DNA of 64,000 nt from Coccinella septempunctata. Its lineage: Eukaryota > Arthropoda > Insecta > Coleoptera > Coccinellidae. Each line of letters starts with the position of its first letter. Position 1 is the first letter of the stretch. The notes under the pieces were generated by a model. That model made no database searches. It saw nothing but the letters and a program-made list of their open reading frames with translations, and was not told the origin of the DNA. Both the position numbers and the translations under genes were made by a program. Positions 1 to 11,513 of this stretch are shown piece after piece. Where the stretch lies: the NCBI RefSeq assembly GCF_907165205.1, contig NC_058190.1:31337345-31401344 (forward strand), given 5' to 3'.

Positions 1-380
1 AAATAGGGTGTCAAATTCGAAATAACTAAAAGTCAGCATTAAAGATATTTCAGTCAGATACTTAGATCAGGTAAAAGCCTGAACCCTAGTATTCGGATTT
101 TCTGAACAGTCCTATGGTTCTCTGTAGACATCCAATAAGTCACTCACCGTGGGACGTCCTGTACATACACATAAGTCTAGTCTATGCACTAGCTGAAGAT
201 ATTTTGAATTTTGTTCTGGTTCTTCATTTTCTTGGTTTGATAAAACATATTGGGAAATCAATGAGATTATCGATTGTACTGGGGCATTTGGTGTCACCTA
301 TTTTCAAAAATCTGTTATAAGAGCAGAAAACATTTTATTCAAACAAAATTATAATAAATAACTATATTAATATGTGCAAT

Positions 381-990
381 TCATGTTTTAAAAATAACAT
401 TCTTTAAATGGCTTCCTTGATTATCTATACATTTTTGCAATCGGTATCGAAAATTTTGCATAACTCGTTCCAATTTTGCTCCAAGCTCCAATATTATTTA
501 TTTCTTCCAAATTATATAAGTTGTTGGATGATATTGGACGCTTTTCGTAAACCTTTTCCTTCAGATATCCCTAGAGAAATAATCAGGAGCCGTCAAATCG
601 GGGAAATTAGCTGGCCATGTTTTGTCAACAAATTTTGATATCAAGCGACAGGAGAACAGTGCAACAAAATTAGAGTTTTTCGTGCTGTAAATGCGGTAGC
701 CCCATCTTATTGAAAACAAATATGATTTTGTCGTAGTCTTCGCAATTCGGACCCTAAAAATACCAGTAACATGTAACGTAACGTTCGGATTTTATTGTAA
801 CATTTCTGTTGTTCTCTTCAAAAACATATGCCCCTATGATTCCAAAAATTGAAACACCACACCATACGGTGACTTTCTGATTATGGCGGGGGCGTTCATG
901 AAGCTTTTGCGGATTTATTTTCCATGACAAATTAAATTGCAACTATTGACGTATAGGAATGTGTCACCACAATTGTCAAATTATTATTTG
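381..990 (-). pseudogene. Tc1/mariner-like transposase fragment, C-terminal half, decayed
   Basis: On the minus strand, pieces of an insect DDE transposase can be read in shifting frames. From about 985 down to 754 there is a segment with KLHERPRHNQKVTVWCGVS and FGIIGAYVFEE, which is the conserved block around the first catalytic aspartate of this family. From about 600 to 520 a second piece contains GYLKEKVYEKRP, the block after the third catalytic residue. The reading ends with RLQKCIDNQGSHLKNVIFKT and a stop at 381-383, a typical tail for these proteins. Several stops and frameshifts separate the blocks, so it cannot encode a working enzyme. I recognise the family from these blocks; the exact subfamily is not determined. 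Confidence 0.75.
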
Positions 991-1131
991 CACAACGCAC
1001 TATGAAAATAGATGAAACCAGATGCCTAAGCTTGTATTAGTCAGGCTAAGAAAAGATCAGTTTTTCAACCATATATAATATATTCATGGTGTTTTTGTTG
1101 ACATCTGTACAAATTCCTGAAAATAAGTGTA

Positions 1132-1837
1132 CAGGGTGGGAAAAAATGGATGGCACGTTTCCAATATGGATTTTCAAAAGATGGACAATGGCCAAAACCC
1201 CATCCCTCTAACGTTTACCTTCTTTCGTTTTCAAGTTATGAGTGAAAACTCATTTTTCTCTCTTTCGTAATGTTTAAATGATATTCAAAAACAAGTGATA
1301 CATTTTACATTTATTTTTTTCAAGTAGGATGCAGTGACATAGTCAAAGATTTTTTTGACTCCTCCACGTCAGTGAAAGTGGTAACTTTGAGTCAGAGTAT
1401 ATAATATTCGTCGTGTTTTCAATTGTTCTCCAAATGAAGAAACTACTTCGATCGTGTTGGCAGGTCATTTTCATTGATAATATGATATAAATGAATATAA
1501 ACATAGGGTTTATATTTAAAAAGATGGAAGTTACCACTTTATCACTGAAGTGGCGAATTGAAAAAAATCTTTGACTGCACCACTGTATTCTACTTGAAAA
1601 AGTGTCTGTAGAATGTAACATCACCGAAACTTTACGAAATAGAGGCACCAATTCAAAAAGCCGAAAAATGAGATGGACCTTATAACTTGAAAACAAAAGA
1701 AGTTAGCGGGATGCAGTTTTGGCCATTATTATCCATCTTTTGGAAATCGAGGTCGAAAACGAACCATTCATTCATTTCTCCCTAGCTCTTGAGGTTAGAG
1801 AGCTGCCATTCAATCCCATCAAATTTTGCCCACCCTG
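1132..1837. mobile_element. TA-flanked long inverted-repeat element (TACAGGGTGGG family)
   Basis: The element begins TA-CAGGGTGGG at 1130 and ends with CCCACCCTG-TA at 1839. The arms continue inward as imperfect inverted repeats: a lysine-rich-looking stretch near 1140-1290 (containing atggccaaaacc and ttttcaagttatgagtg) is mirrored near 1660-1830. The centre (about 1400-1560) is AT-rich. The flanking TA fits a Tc1/mariner-type target site. Related, longer copies lie at 50794-52233 and 52864-54545 and share internal words such as ttggcaggt and aatatgat. It is non-coding; the 117-codon frame inside it is a by-product of the repeat. Confidence 0.75.
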
Positions 1838-3105
1838 TATCTACATTTTGTAATCGTCTCAGTAGAGCTTGGAGTAGAGCTTCCAGATTTATGTAGATGT
1901 AGAATGAAGTTCCTTAGTCGCACGATTTCGCGGGGTTATACTGATTGTTCCAGTAGATAAACCTAATTCTCATTTTCGCTGGCTATCGCGGAATCAAATG
2001 CCATGTAAACTGACAGAAAGACCATTTACCGTGCAATCAGATGAGGAACAATAACGGAGAACTGTGTCAGCATTATACCTAAGGCTTTCTCCGGAATGAA
2101 TTCAATTTAACCGCAACTAGGGAGAAGCGATACAATACACAGGACAAACACGAACAGAAATGCCGTTACGTAACACTGAACAGGCAGAATATATTCCCGG
2201 GATCTTACTTGGGTATATTCCTGATAAATAGAGCTGATTCATTCGAAACAATTTTATCAGTCGCTGTTCGTTGTTCTGCAGAGAGCCTCGAAATGGGGCT
2301 CAAGCACGGATATCGGTTTTCAGGAAGGGTAGTTTCAGTTGCTATCTTTCACTTTGATTATAAAGGAAAATTCTACGATTGATACTTTGTGGATGCTACG
2401 AATGAAACTTCAATTTGATTGATTGTAATCAAATGAGTCACGACTGTTTTGTTGTAGGTAATTAAACTTCATAGAAAACAGATAACCCTTGATGATTAAG
2501 CGTTCACCCCTTCAGAGGTGTCAAAAATATGGCACTTTGTCAGAGACAAAATTGAAAAGGCAAAAGTTCGCTGATAGCATAAATCATTATTCTGAACAAA
2601 AAATAAGTCTTCCGTTTTACTCTGTACAGGACTTAACACCAATCAAAACTTTATTTTGAATCCATGTAGTGTTCTTGAAATGAAAGACTTTTGGTTCTAT
2701 TCCCCAGACCATACCATTTCCAAGAGCAAGAGACAAACGTGATAGAGTAGAGAACACTGACGCTTGTTTAAATTTTGCTGAATGAATCCTAAAATGTTAT
2801 AATTTATTAAAAGAGCTATTTCGTATATACATATGTACTAGATGCACTATTTTCTATTTTCTACCTGAAATGGCAACATACTGCTTGAGAGCGACAACAT
2901 GGTAAATAAATCAACAAAATAAAGATTCCAACTGCTGGAGTTTACAGGCTGAAAAAAGGTTCCTTCTGTTGCAAAAGCCTTGATATCAAGGTTTTATATC
3001 GGGTAAGGCCTCTTCTAGCTCTTCGTACTGCTCCTGCTGTTTCGGCATTGAGGTTAGCAATGAAAGGCTGAGGAATGTTTTGCTATATGTCACCGTCAAG
3101 CATTA
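1838..3105. other. Non-coding AT-rich stretch
   Basis: No open frame with recognisable protein content and no clear repeat arms were seen. The part around 2100-2340 is richer in GC than its surroundings, but I could not tie it to a promoter or exon. Confidence 0.4.
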
Positions 3106-3391
3106 AGCTGCATTCACAATCAATTCGCGGGCCGAAGTGCACTTCGGCACGAAATTTACCATTCGCAATAATCTTGGAACCAAATACTCAAATGAATCAA
3201 AAATGTAACTGATCAAAACATAAGCATCAGCATTATCTATAGCCGGCACGAAATTCCTTGGCGAAGTGATAGTTTGCAACTTGCAAGAAATTTTGTCTTG
3301 AATTTCATTGTGAATGGTAACGGAGAACGCCATCTGCTAAGCTTTCGTGCCGAAGTGAACTTCGGCCCGTGAATTGATTGTGAATGTAGCT
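3106..3391. mobile_element. Harbinger-like MITE with TTA target duplication
   Basis: A 286-bp element starts AGCTGCATTCACAATC and ends with the inverted GATTGTGAATGTAGCT. Both ends are flanked by TTA (3103-3105 and 3392-3394), the 3-bp target duplication typical of PIF/Harbinger elements. The arms are about 45 bp and each contains its own near-perfect palindrome, GCCGAAGTGCACTTCGGC on the left. The interior is AT-rich and encodes nothing recognisable, so it is a non-autonomous element. Confidence 0.8.
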
Positions 3392-5799
3392 TTAGTGTGC
3401 TTGTAATGTCTGCGGTGGGTCAGATAAGCGCTGTAATTGATGTGACAGTGCAGACCAGACATGCTCAATACAATTTTGGTTTGGAGAGGCAGCGTGCAGT
3501 TTAACCTTTGTTCAAGCAACAAGCTAAACCATAGTTTTGGTTTGCACCAAAAACTTCAGAATCGGATCGGAGTAGTTGAGCAGCAAGGGTGTGGGAAGCT
3601 ACGCGCGAGCTCATTCTGAATGAATAAATGTGCTGATCTGGAACTATAATAAATTCGAACGTCGCAGTGAAATGTAACCCCCTTACCGAACAATAAACTA
3701 TCGAATTTGACACCATCCTGTATATTATGTATATTATCATATTAAATTAGATATAGTCCATACAAGAATGATTGACATCCCAGTAGGCATTAAAAGTCTA
3801 GGCGCAGCTTACTATCTGGTCATTAAAGATCTTCAATGATTTCTGTAATTTCAATCACAGAACTGAAATTTATAAATATACCTAACCAAGAAAAATGTTT
3901 CAAAAAACAGAAATATTTTAATTCAGAGGTCAGAACATATTAATCAGCATTCAAAATGGCCACATATCCCTAAAACGTCAATAGAACACTGTTCATTCAC
4001 AATACCAACCTGAATTCCTTGCAATAGAAAATATTAACTTATGTGATATTACCCACTCAAATTCGACAGTCCAGAAGGTAGAAAGGGTCAAAATAAAGCG
4101 TTTCACCAAAAATCATTTATATACAAAACATTCAGAATGAAGAAGTTGAAAAAAAATTTAAAATAATTACTGAAGTAAAAAATAATAATAATACGACCCT
4201 AGACCGTTTGCTAGCTGAATTCGCAAAAACTCTCTCTCCTGATTCGACCATGGGGTTTCGTCTAGGATATTGGCTCGTTCGATATTTACGTGGTAATGAA
4301 AATGGAAAATTGCCGAATTATTCTCATGATTTTTTCTGTAACTTACAAGATTTTATGAAATAGTTCATTTCGATACCAACTGACAGAAGAGATTTAGGAC
4401 ACAAGTGTAACAAAAAAGAATAATACTTCAAAATCTCACCGATAAAATTCGTCTAAATTATTCACGAATTTTTTCACAATCACAATCTTCTTGTTCGAAC
4501 ATTCCAAGAATCGTCGTAAAAATGGGATGAAATGGGAAAACATCATAGCACTTTTTCAGCATATCTAACATAGGCACTTTCAAGAAACTGCCACGATTTT
4601 CTACATTTTTTTTCACCCTATATTGCACGATACAACAATTATGATTCTCTCAAAAGTAACCTGATGCATTTAATCCGATGAACTTGGTACTGAACCATTC
4701 ATTGTCCAGCCATTATGTTTTGTTTCGTTTTTACGAATCCGGAGTCACCTTCCACAGACCCGTATTCAATGAAATTTTGTCGAACTTTTAGGGGTTGTCT
4801 CTCAGCCATTTTGGATATTTTGTATAGACAATTTGTCGTTGAACGATTTATTCTGATGAGTTCTACTTTCTATCAAAAAAAGCCCCAACTTTGAAAACAC
4901 CCCATATATATTCACATTTATTTTCATCTTCTTTTAACTATTACTCCAGCGAGTGATGTCTCCCCTTTGAAATAGGTTGAAATCTGATGGAAAATCACAT
5001 TTTAAATAGCGAGGATTGAGTAAATTTCCGACGACTGAACGTGCCTCTGAATATTTCAGTATATCCAATTGTTCGAACATGTCTTCTCAAATATTCAATG
5101 GATCGACACGATTGGGCTGTCATCAATATCGGTTGTGTTATTCAATCATGCTGGATTCACATCTGGATGAAGCGAAAGGTAAAACCAGCCGGATGAATGA
5201 AACATGAAGGTTGTCAGTCTTTGCTTCCAATCGATTCGTCGTCATTCGCAGAATACGCTCAATGACATTAAAAACATTTCTAGACAGATGTTTCCCGAAA
5301 ACATTTCGAAAAAATCGCTTTGGAGTATGAATAGTTTAATGCATCGATAGTTTAGGGAGTTTAAGACCATATGTGGTGATTTTCTGTGTTTTGAATGACA
5401 ATCGATAAAAAGTATATCAGGTTACACATTCGTGCCTAATATTAAATTCTTGTCTCCTGCCGTGCGAAATAAAAAATGATATTCAATATATAAACATCAA
5501 ATGATGAGAGAATGAAGGAATCTGATTCCACTCAATGAAATGACTCAAGCAGATTGAAAATTTAATGTCAGGAGGTATAACTTGATTTACCTATTATACC
5601 TTACAATAATCGTCATAAAAAAATTAGGATTTTTATTCAAAATTATTTTAGATGATGTCGTATCTCAAATTTGGGATACACTCTAAACCATTTTCTGACA
5701 TCAAAAGGAGCGCAATTTGAAATGATCAGTCTGTTCGAACTTTAGAGCGTAGATACATAGAATGTAAAATGGAAAATATTCTTAAAACTGAAGTGAGAT
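3392..5799. other. Intergenic stretch without recognisable genes
   Basis: Short open frames only, none protein-like. The sequence near 3693-3727 (tttgacaccatcctgtata) is the inverse of the very first bases of the window, suggesting related element ends. Near 4880-4920 a run ending in acaccccatatata resembles a decayed element terminus. Confidence 0.35.
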
Positions 5800-5950
5800 A
5801 ATTTTTGGATATCGCTAAGATGTCTAAAAAGATGGTGTATGCCATAGATTAATAAAACATCTATGGTGTATGCACTGATTAGATTTTGTTTTTCCATCTT
5901 TGGAAATAAGAGATAAGTTTCGTTTTTCCCACTGTAGGCAGCGCTATTTA
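5800..5950. repeat. Dispersed repeat, inverted partner of 6770-6885
   Basis: The words gatatcgctaagatgtctaa and tggtgtatgcac are found here, and in reverse complement at 6770-6885. The left copy carries an extra short duplication of the tggtgtatgc unit. About 820 bp separate the two copies. They may be the ends of one decayed element or two independent insertions; no flanking target duplication was identified. Confidence 0.5.
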
Positions 5951-6769
5951 GAAATTGACAGTTGTCAATTGATATTTGAAAATGATTTGAATGCATTCCT
6001 ACGACTTGCGAAAGTTCTGTATTTATAAGGGATTATTGGTGTGTGAAAATGTATTACTTCCGAGAAAGGGTGTACAACATTCATTTATTCAACATGTCGT
6101 TCAGTGAGTTTAGTTTTCTGTATGGACAATCAAGAACTACAGCTAAGAATTCGGTCTTGTTGGACTATCACCCTTTGTTGTTGGAATTTGAGGCAGAACC
6201 AAATCAGATGAACGAGCATTCGGCACGGATACAGCTAAGAGTTTTATGGCAACTTCAGTGTTTGATTGAATCAAAGGAACAGTGTTGAAAATACATAATG
6301 TGAATTGTGATCATGTATTGAGGAACAGAAATACATGAGTCTATTCGAGTCTGTTCTGCAAATAATCTTCTCGATTATAGTGAAAATTCCATTTCCATCA
6401 ACTGAATATAATGGATATTTCGCCAAAATTAACTGTGTTTTATTGAAATCATGTTGAATTACCCTCCTCATGAATACACTTTGTCAAACAGAATAACAGA
6501 AATTATCTTGAAGAAGAATTGTAAGTACTCCTTCGAATCCTTCGATAGTGTTGAAATCTGCAGATTCGTTTTTACAACGAAAATTTGAGTGTGAATCTCA
6601 AATATTCGTTAACAGCTGACATTTGAAAAAATAGTCCAGTTCATTTTTCTGGATTCGTTGATCGATCGTGATCACAGATTACAGTAATTTGTGGTCGATA
6701 TCAACGCAGAACAAAATAAAACGAGAGAGTATCATTAGACTTTCTTTGATAGAACGAGGATAGAACATG

Positions 6770-6885
6770 GTGGCGCCGCCACGAAACAAATCTCTTATTT
6801 TCGATTTGGTCTAATGTCATTGCAAGCAAAAATTGACGAGTGCATACACCATGTTTTTAGACATCTTAGATATCGCACATCTGAG
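6770..6885. repeat. Dispersed repeat, inverted partner of 5800-5950
   Basis: Reverse-complement copy of the repeat at 5800-5950, sharing the sequence around gcatacaccat and agacatcttagatatcgc. The stretch between the copies holds an 81-codon plus-strand frame (6043-6288) that I do not recognise. Confidence 0.5.
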
Positions 6886-7190
6886 TGAAGTGTGTTGCGT
6901 GAAATATGTCGTTCAAATGTCAAAATTATGCATCTCTCTTGTCATGTATGTGCCCTGTCAATGCTACGCTACTTCGGTGGGCGCTCCCACTTAGTGTCGC
7001 CAATCATAATTGAGACAGTTGACTCGATGATCATTTCTTCATAAACTTTTTAGGGTTTTCACTCCCAATCTCTGAAACAAAATCAATTAAAAATGAAATC
7101 AACGATTTGCTCCTGCGTAAATTCTTGCACTAATTTGTCAGGAGCAAATTAACTAGAAAAAATTGTTGCCTGACAATGAACTCAAAATAA

Positions 7191-7257
7191 ATAACGTTGA
7201 AATTATAATTCTAAGTTGTAACGTTTCGGAGTCTATATCAGACTCCTTCATCAGACG
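7191..7257 (-). ncRNA. Hammerhead ribozyme motif of the Penelope-like element
   Basis: On the minus strand the core CUGAUGA (7254-7248) is followed by stem II GGAGUC/GACUCC closed by a UGAUAUA loop, then GAAA (7227-7224). Stem III is CGUU (7223-7220) with AACG (7198-7195), and the cleavage triplet is GUU at 7195-7193. All core positions of the hammerhead fold are present. Stem I is weak: two base pairs at the junction and a further AAAAUA/UAUUUU helix after an internal loop. Position behind a GIY-YIG domain matches reported PLE hammerheads. Activity is not shown. Confidence 0.75.
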
Positions 7258-7350
7258 AAAAATCTATTTTTTAAAAATCTTCTGAATTGTGGCTTTTGTT
7301 TGACATTAATTGTCAACACGCAGAAACAGAGACTGCATAGAAACGTTGAT

Positions 7351-7854
7351 TCATTTAATTTTGAAATTACCGGATGACAGTTCCTTCTTTAGTAAATTGA
7401 TCCAAATATGATCTATTCCTACCGAACAATTTGCCAAATTATTATCTTGATCTAATAGAATACACGTAGACTTTTTAATTTTTCGTTTAAAATGGTCTGG
7501 TTCCGTCATTAAAATTTTAGTGTTGTCCCAATCCATCATGTGGTCTCCCGTATTAGAACAAATGTGATCTGCGATTTGTGATCGATTAATTTCTCTATTT
7601 TCAATATTATTTTTGTGTTCGCGTTTTCTTATTTCTAGAGGTCTGGACGTTTCACCTGTATAAGTTTTACCACAAATACAGGGTATGTTGTAAATACAAT
7701 TTTTTGATTTTTGTTTTTCGTTCAATGGTTTAGTTTTTGTTAATATAGATCTTAAATCATTTTGCGTTTTAAAAACAGTTCGTATGTTGAACTTCGAACC
7801 GATTCTTCTTATTTTTTCTGAAAGGCCATTAACATAAGGAATTACATTCAACAA
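7351..7854 (-). pseudogene. Penelope-like GIY-YIG endonuclease domain
   Basis: A 167-residue open frame continues the PLE polyprotein. The GIY-YIG core reads NCIYNIPCICGKTYTGETSR, with the expected cysteines and tyrosines, then PLEIRKREH holding the conserved arginine, and QIADHICSNTGDHMMDW in the later part of the domain. In these retroelements the domain makes the nick used to prime reverse transcription. The frame opens directly after a 1-base break from the RT piece (7848-8261), so the copy cannot make the full protein. It is otherwise free of stops to its natural end at 7351, which suggests a fairly young insertion. Confidence 0.85.
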
Positions 7855-8261
7855 ATTTGGTTGTTCTTGACGGTTGTTGGTTGTTCCTCATCATTATTAG
7901 GATTTTGGTTAGTCATTTTTCTCTCAAAATTTAATATTGTTTTTTCAATAAAATTTTTCGGGTATTGATTATCCCTAAGAAAATGTTTAATGAAGTCAAC
8001 TTCATTATTTCTAATTTCGGGTGTAGATGAAATTAAATTAGCTCTATCATAAAGTGTTTTAATGATACCTCTTTTGACACTTACTTGGCAATTGGAATAA
8101 AAATTCAAATATCTATTAGTATGTGTCTTTTTTCGGTATACGCTCGTTTCAAAATAATTCGAAAACTTTTTTATTGAAACATCTAGGAATGAAATTTTGT
8201 TATCCTGCTCTAATTCCATTGTAAATTTTATTGTAGGTTCTTTGTTGTTAATATGATCCAA
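7848..8261 (-). pseudogene. Penelope-like reverse transcriptase, C-terminal end
   Basis: A 137-residue frame reads as the distal part of a PLE reverse transcriptase: KISFLDVSIKK (the conserved FLD motif after the catalytic palm), then VYRKKTHTNRYLNFYSNC and KRGIIKTLYDRA, all familiar PLE blocks. The catalytic aspartates lie upstream and are lost by 5' truncation. A frameshift near 7850 cuts it off from the GIY-YIG part. Confidence 0.85.
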
Positions 8262-8264
8262 AAA

Positions 8265-8445
8265 AAAATTGTCACATCAATTTTCATTACGAATACATAG
8301 AAAGTATGTACATTTTTCAATTTAATGTCATTGCTTTACTGTCGCCCTAGACAGAGAAACATCGAATGTGTGTACTACAAAACATACATTTGTAGCCCTG
8401 AATGTCCATTCTATGTATTTATGTTCTAAGCTTGAACTGTCTTTA
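8265..8445 (+). repeat. Dispersed repeat, copy A
   Basis: Shares order and wording with 15668-15835: ttgtcacatcaatttt at the start, then atcgaatgtgtg, then a run tttgtagc, and finally ttctatgtatt. Both copies are about 170 bp and in the same orientation. No coding content, no tRNA-like head and no poly-A tail were evident, so the class is unknown. The Penelope-like element abuts its left edge. Confidence 0.55.
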
Positions 8446-10988
8446 ATTAACTGAATTCATTCCAAGTAAGATACTCGTACTGTATTGAAATATCATGCTA
8501 TGTCAAATTGTTTGACATTCCCGAAAACACCACTAAACGACGCCGAGAGCACGATGATGACATTGCGGTTAATTTGCGTCATCATGAACACTTGGATATT
8601 AATACATATACACTGCTCAGCAACTGAGAGTGATCAAGTATAAGCTTCTCTCTACTGGTGGCTTTCGTTATTTAAGTTATCTGGCGCATCTGTTATACAT
8701 GTAGGGAAAAATGAGGAATTTTTTTTTTTTTAATATTCTTTTTAAACCTATGAAATCGATTAAATGTAGTAGGCTTCAGATGTTGGCATAAAAAAATAAT
8801 GTGATATTAATTGCTAAACCTGTTTGAACGCATAACTTCGATTCGAATTTACAAAAATTCGGCAACATCGATGCCGACAGCACATCAATTTGTATATTGA
8901 GCTGATGGCAGTTGGCCGAGGATCACCACTATTGGAGAGCTTAATGCATGAGTCTAGATTTCGATTGTGGGCAACTCCAATGTACGCACTCCTGTTTGGA
9001 GGGAAGAAGGTCGAAAATATTCAGAACAGTTCATGGTTCCTACCACTGTTTTTGAATGAGGTTCGGTATGGGATGGCATATTCTTGAACGGTTGCACAAT
9101 GTTGATTTTTTGCCGAAGTTATGATAATTGAATCAATAATGGAAGAAAATTTCAATATAATTATTATCGCCTAGTCAATGATGCGCTTGAAGATAATGAT
9201 ATTGACTCTAAGCTCGAATACCAGACATGAATGGGGAATAATCCTTTTAAGTGCTTAAAAATGAAAAATAAAAATGGGTATTTAAAATTAAAAGCGTTTC
9301 GTTGCTATTGCACAAGTTGGCAACATCGATTGAAATATGCGTTGATAATAAAGGACAACAAATAACACTATCTTGATGAGATAGACAAATATGGCTGTCT
9401 ATGAAGTCTGTGACGAACGAGGAAGATCGTAAAATTTTATGCGATTTTTATGGCCGGTTGCTGTTGAGGCTCTCCAGTGAGTACGCGCCTTATGATGGCT
9501 GTAAATCAACAGTTGGTATTTTATAAACAAGCCATTGTTCTTTTTATTTTCTAGTAGGCGCTGTTGCCAAATCGTAAACTAAAAACGAAGCGATTTCAAT
9601 TTTAAAACCTCATATTTGAAGAATGATTTTGAATAGTTTCCGCAGTGCATTTGAAAAATTCATGAATGAAACTCATAATTATTCAGTTTAAACTTTCAAA
9701 TGCTGTGGAAACCCAAATTGAGGAGAATTCCCCATTGCATCGAGCATGTCTAGATAGAGATGTCTAGACAGTTGGAGCAGCTTTGTAACATTTTGCTGGA
9801 TAGTTGAGCCAATTTCTCGAATTGAAATTCAAATTTCATAAATTGTCACATCGAAGGTATGTCTCGAAGAGTGGAATGTTAGTAACGAGCTCTTGGGGAC
9901 CAACCAAGTACAGGCTTTCTCGAGAATTTCAATTTTATTTCGATTTAAGCCTAGAATTTTTCATATTTTTAATTGGTTTTTTTTACGGAACCCTTTTTTC
10001 CTTTCTGAGAAATATGTATATTAACACAATCTACTCTGGTATCTGATCAAAATGAACCTATTGAAGCGAATACTTATTCCATAAATAAAGTGATAGAGGG
10101 ATAAATATCAATTGTTGAGCTTTGTATTCCCTGTTACAGTTAACGAGATTTTACTATTATGGAGGATGAACAGTGATTGTGCTTCCATATTATGTTAGTA
10201 CTCATAATACCAGGACATTTATAATCAATCACCCTGTACAATCAAATATCTGACCCGTGTCACTCAGTCTATAAAGGACAGCAGTCTGCTCAACATCGAC
10301 GTCCCAGGGGCCCAGGTGATAACGAAGGGTCTTTTACATTCTATTTTCACGAAGCGATCATGTGTTCTCTACCGTGAAACAGAAGGGAAAAGGTGGCCCA
10401 ATATGATGCTGCTTGACGTATCTTCCAGAAACGTGCACTCGATTCCGAATATACCTACAACAAATTCGGCTCACGATCAATATTTGCTGAATGCGATTTC
10501 GGGGAAATTTGGTTTTGGCTTTGTTAGCACCGTTAAAAAACTGCAAACATGTACATAACGTTCCTCGGGGACAGGAAAATGCCGAATATATGTCGACTGA
10601 AGGCAATGTTGAATCGTTTATCTACTTCGATGGACAGAGGGTCCCTCGCTCATCGGACCGTCACTGGGGAATTGTTATTTCTGAAGATATTTCGGAGATG
10701 AGAAATTTTTGGGCATGCCCGGCGTTTATGAATACTTCGGTTGAAGCAAATGTGGAATATTGAGAAAACCTTTGCTCATATAGATATTGGTATTTTATAA
10801 ATCTTCGAGGGATACTTTCAAAGGCGGATTTGGTACTTTTATTTGAATTCATAACAACATCCAATTCAAAATTAAAAAAGATATTGTGTGAATCACTGTT
10901 TTTTGTATTTCGCGTTCTTTTGCGCAACTTGCTTCGCTCGTTACGTAGAAATACGTTGCTTTTTCCAACTGGTTGCACAAATAACTAT
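8446..10988. other. Intergenic stretch without recognisable genes
   Basis: Only short frames with no family resemblance. A small hairpin lies at about 9639-9716 (gtttccacagcatttgaaa against its near inverse). Frames of 80-105 codons around 10316-10978 overlap on both strands and look like chance. Confidence 0.35.
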
Positions 10989-11014
10989 AGGCAATCAATA
11001 GCTATTGATTGCCT
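10989..11014. repeat. Perfect 26-bp palindrome
   Basis: The sequence aggcaatcaatag is directly followed by its exact reverse complement, with no spacer. No similar copy was noticed elsewhere. It could be a dimeric protein-binding site or chance; nothing around it decides this. Confidence 0.6.
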
Positions 11015-11453
11015 GATCAGTCCGTGAATTTGTTTCACAGAAGAGGATTGGTGTGATCATTTTTATAATTCTTGCCCCGTAACCACATCATTTGGAGTTG
11101 AAGACAAATTTGCCGTAAAAAGAAAAAAGGCACAAGAGCAGTTTCACACAAAATGAGTGATGCATTATCAATCGGAGCCTCTACTTACGCGTTCGCCATT
11201 TTGTAACTACATTAAAATTCCGGCACATCTGAAACGACCGGTATTATTTCACAGCATTGTGGTATAATCACTATTATAAGGAAATCAAATGAATCTTATG
11301 CTAAGCTTCATTTTCACAGGTGTAATTTCAGAAGGCCAAATCAAAACTCAAGTAAAAATGATTGGTGAATAATAAGGAGATATTATATTCTAAACTTTGT
11401 CAACAATTTGTGAAATACTAGTTGAGTGTTTTTGTGTGAAATATTTGCAGATA

Positions 11454-11511
11454 CAGGGATATCCCAGAAATCACCCGGTTTCAGTTTGACGTCGAAATCT
11501 GGGACATCCTG
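11454..11511. mobile_element. 58-bp TA-flanked miniature inverted-repeat element
   Basis: TA at 11452-11453 is followed by CAGGGATATCCCAGAAATC, and the inverse GAAATCTGGGACATCCTG ends at 11511 before TA at 11512-11513. The arms cover about 19 bp each with a few mismatches and leave about 20 bp between them. The CAGGG start fits the other TA-flanked elements in the window, but this copy is exceptionally small. Confidence 0.6.
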
Positions 11512-11513
11512 TA

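Larger units (their letters stand above)
7191..8264 (-). mobile_element. Penelope-like retroelement, 5'-truncated copy
   Basis: A minus-strand element carries, in order, the end of a reverse transcriptase, a GIY-YIG endonuclease domain, a short 3' untranslated part and a hammerhead ribozyme motif at 7191-7257. This order is that of Penelope-like elements, which are known to combine RT with GIY-YIG and to carry hammerhead motifs in their terminal repeats. The element stops abruptly near 8262, where it joins an unrelated dispersed repeat, so most of the RT domain is missing. One frameshift near 7850 separates the two protein pieces. Confidence 0.85.

Noticed and set aside
2251..2300. TCAGTC initiator-like motif before a GC-richer stretch
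   Set aside because: No downstream promoter element at the right spacing and no plausible exon follows.
1..3727. Possible element bounded by gggtgtcaaattcgaa at the window start and its inverse near 3700
   Set aside because: The left end is cut by the window edge and the matching stretch is short; two unrelated insertions are equally likely.
6043..6288. 81-codon plus-strand frame between inverted repeats, considered as a transposase N-terminus
   Set aside because: No helix-turn-helix pattern or known block could be matched with confidence.
10316..10978. Overlapping frames of 80-105 codons on both strands
   Set aside because: None resembles a known protein; mutual overlap suggests a locally stop-poor stretch.
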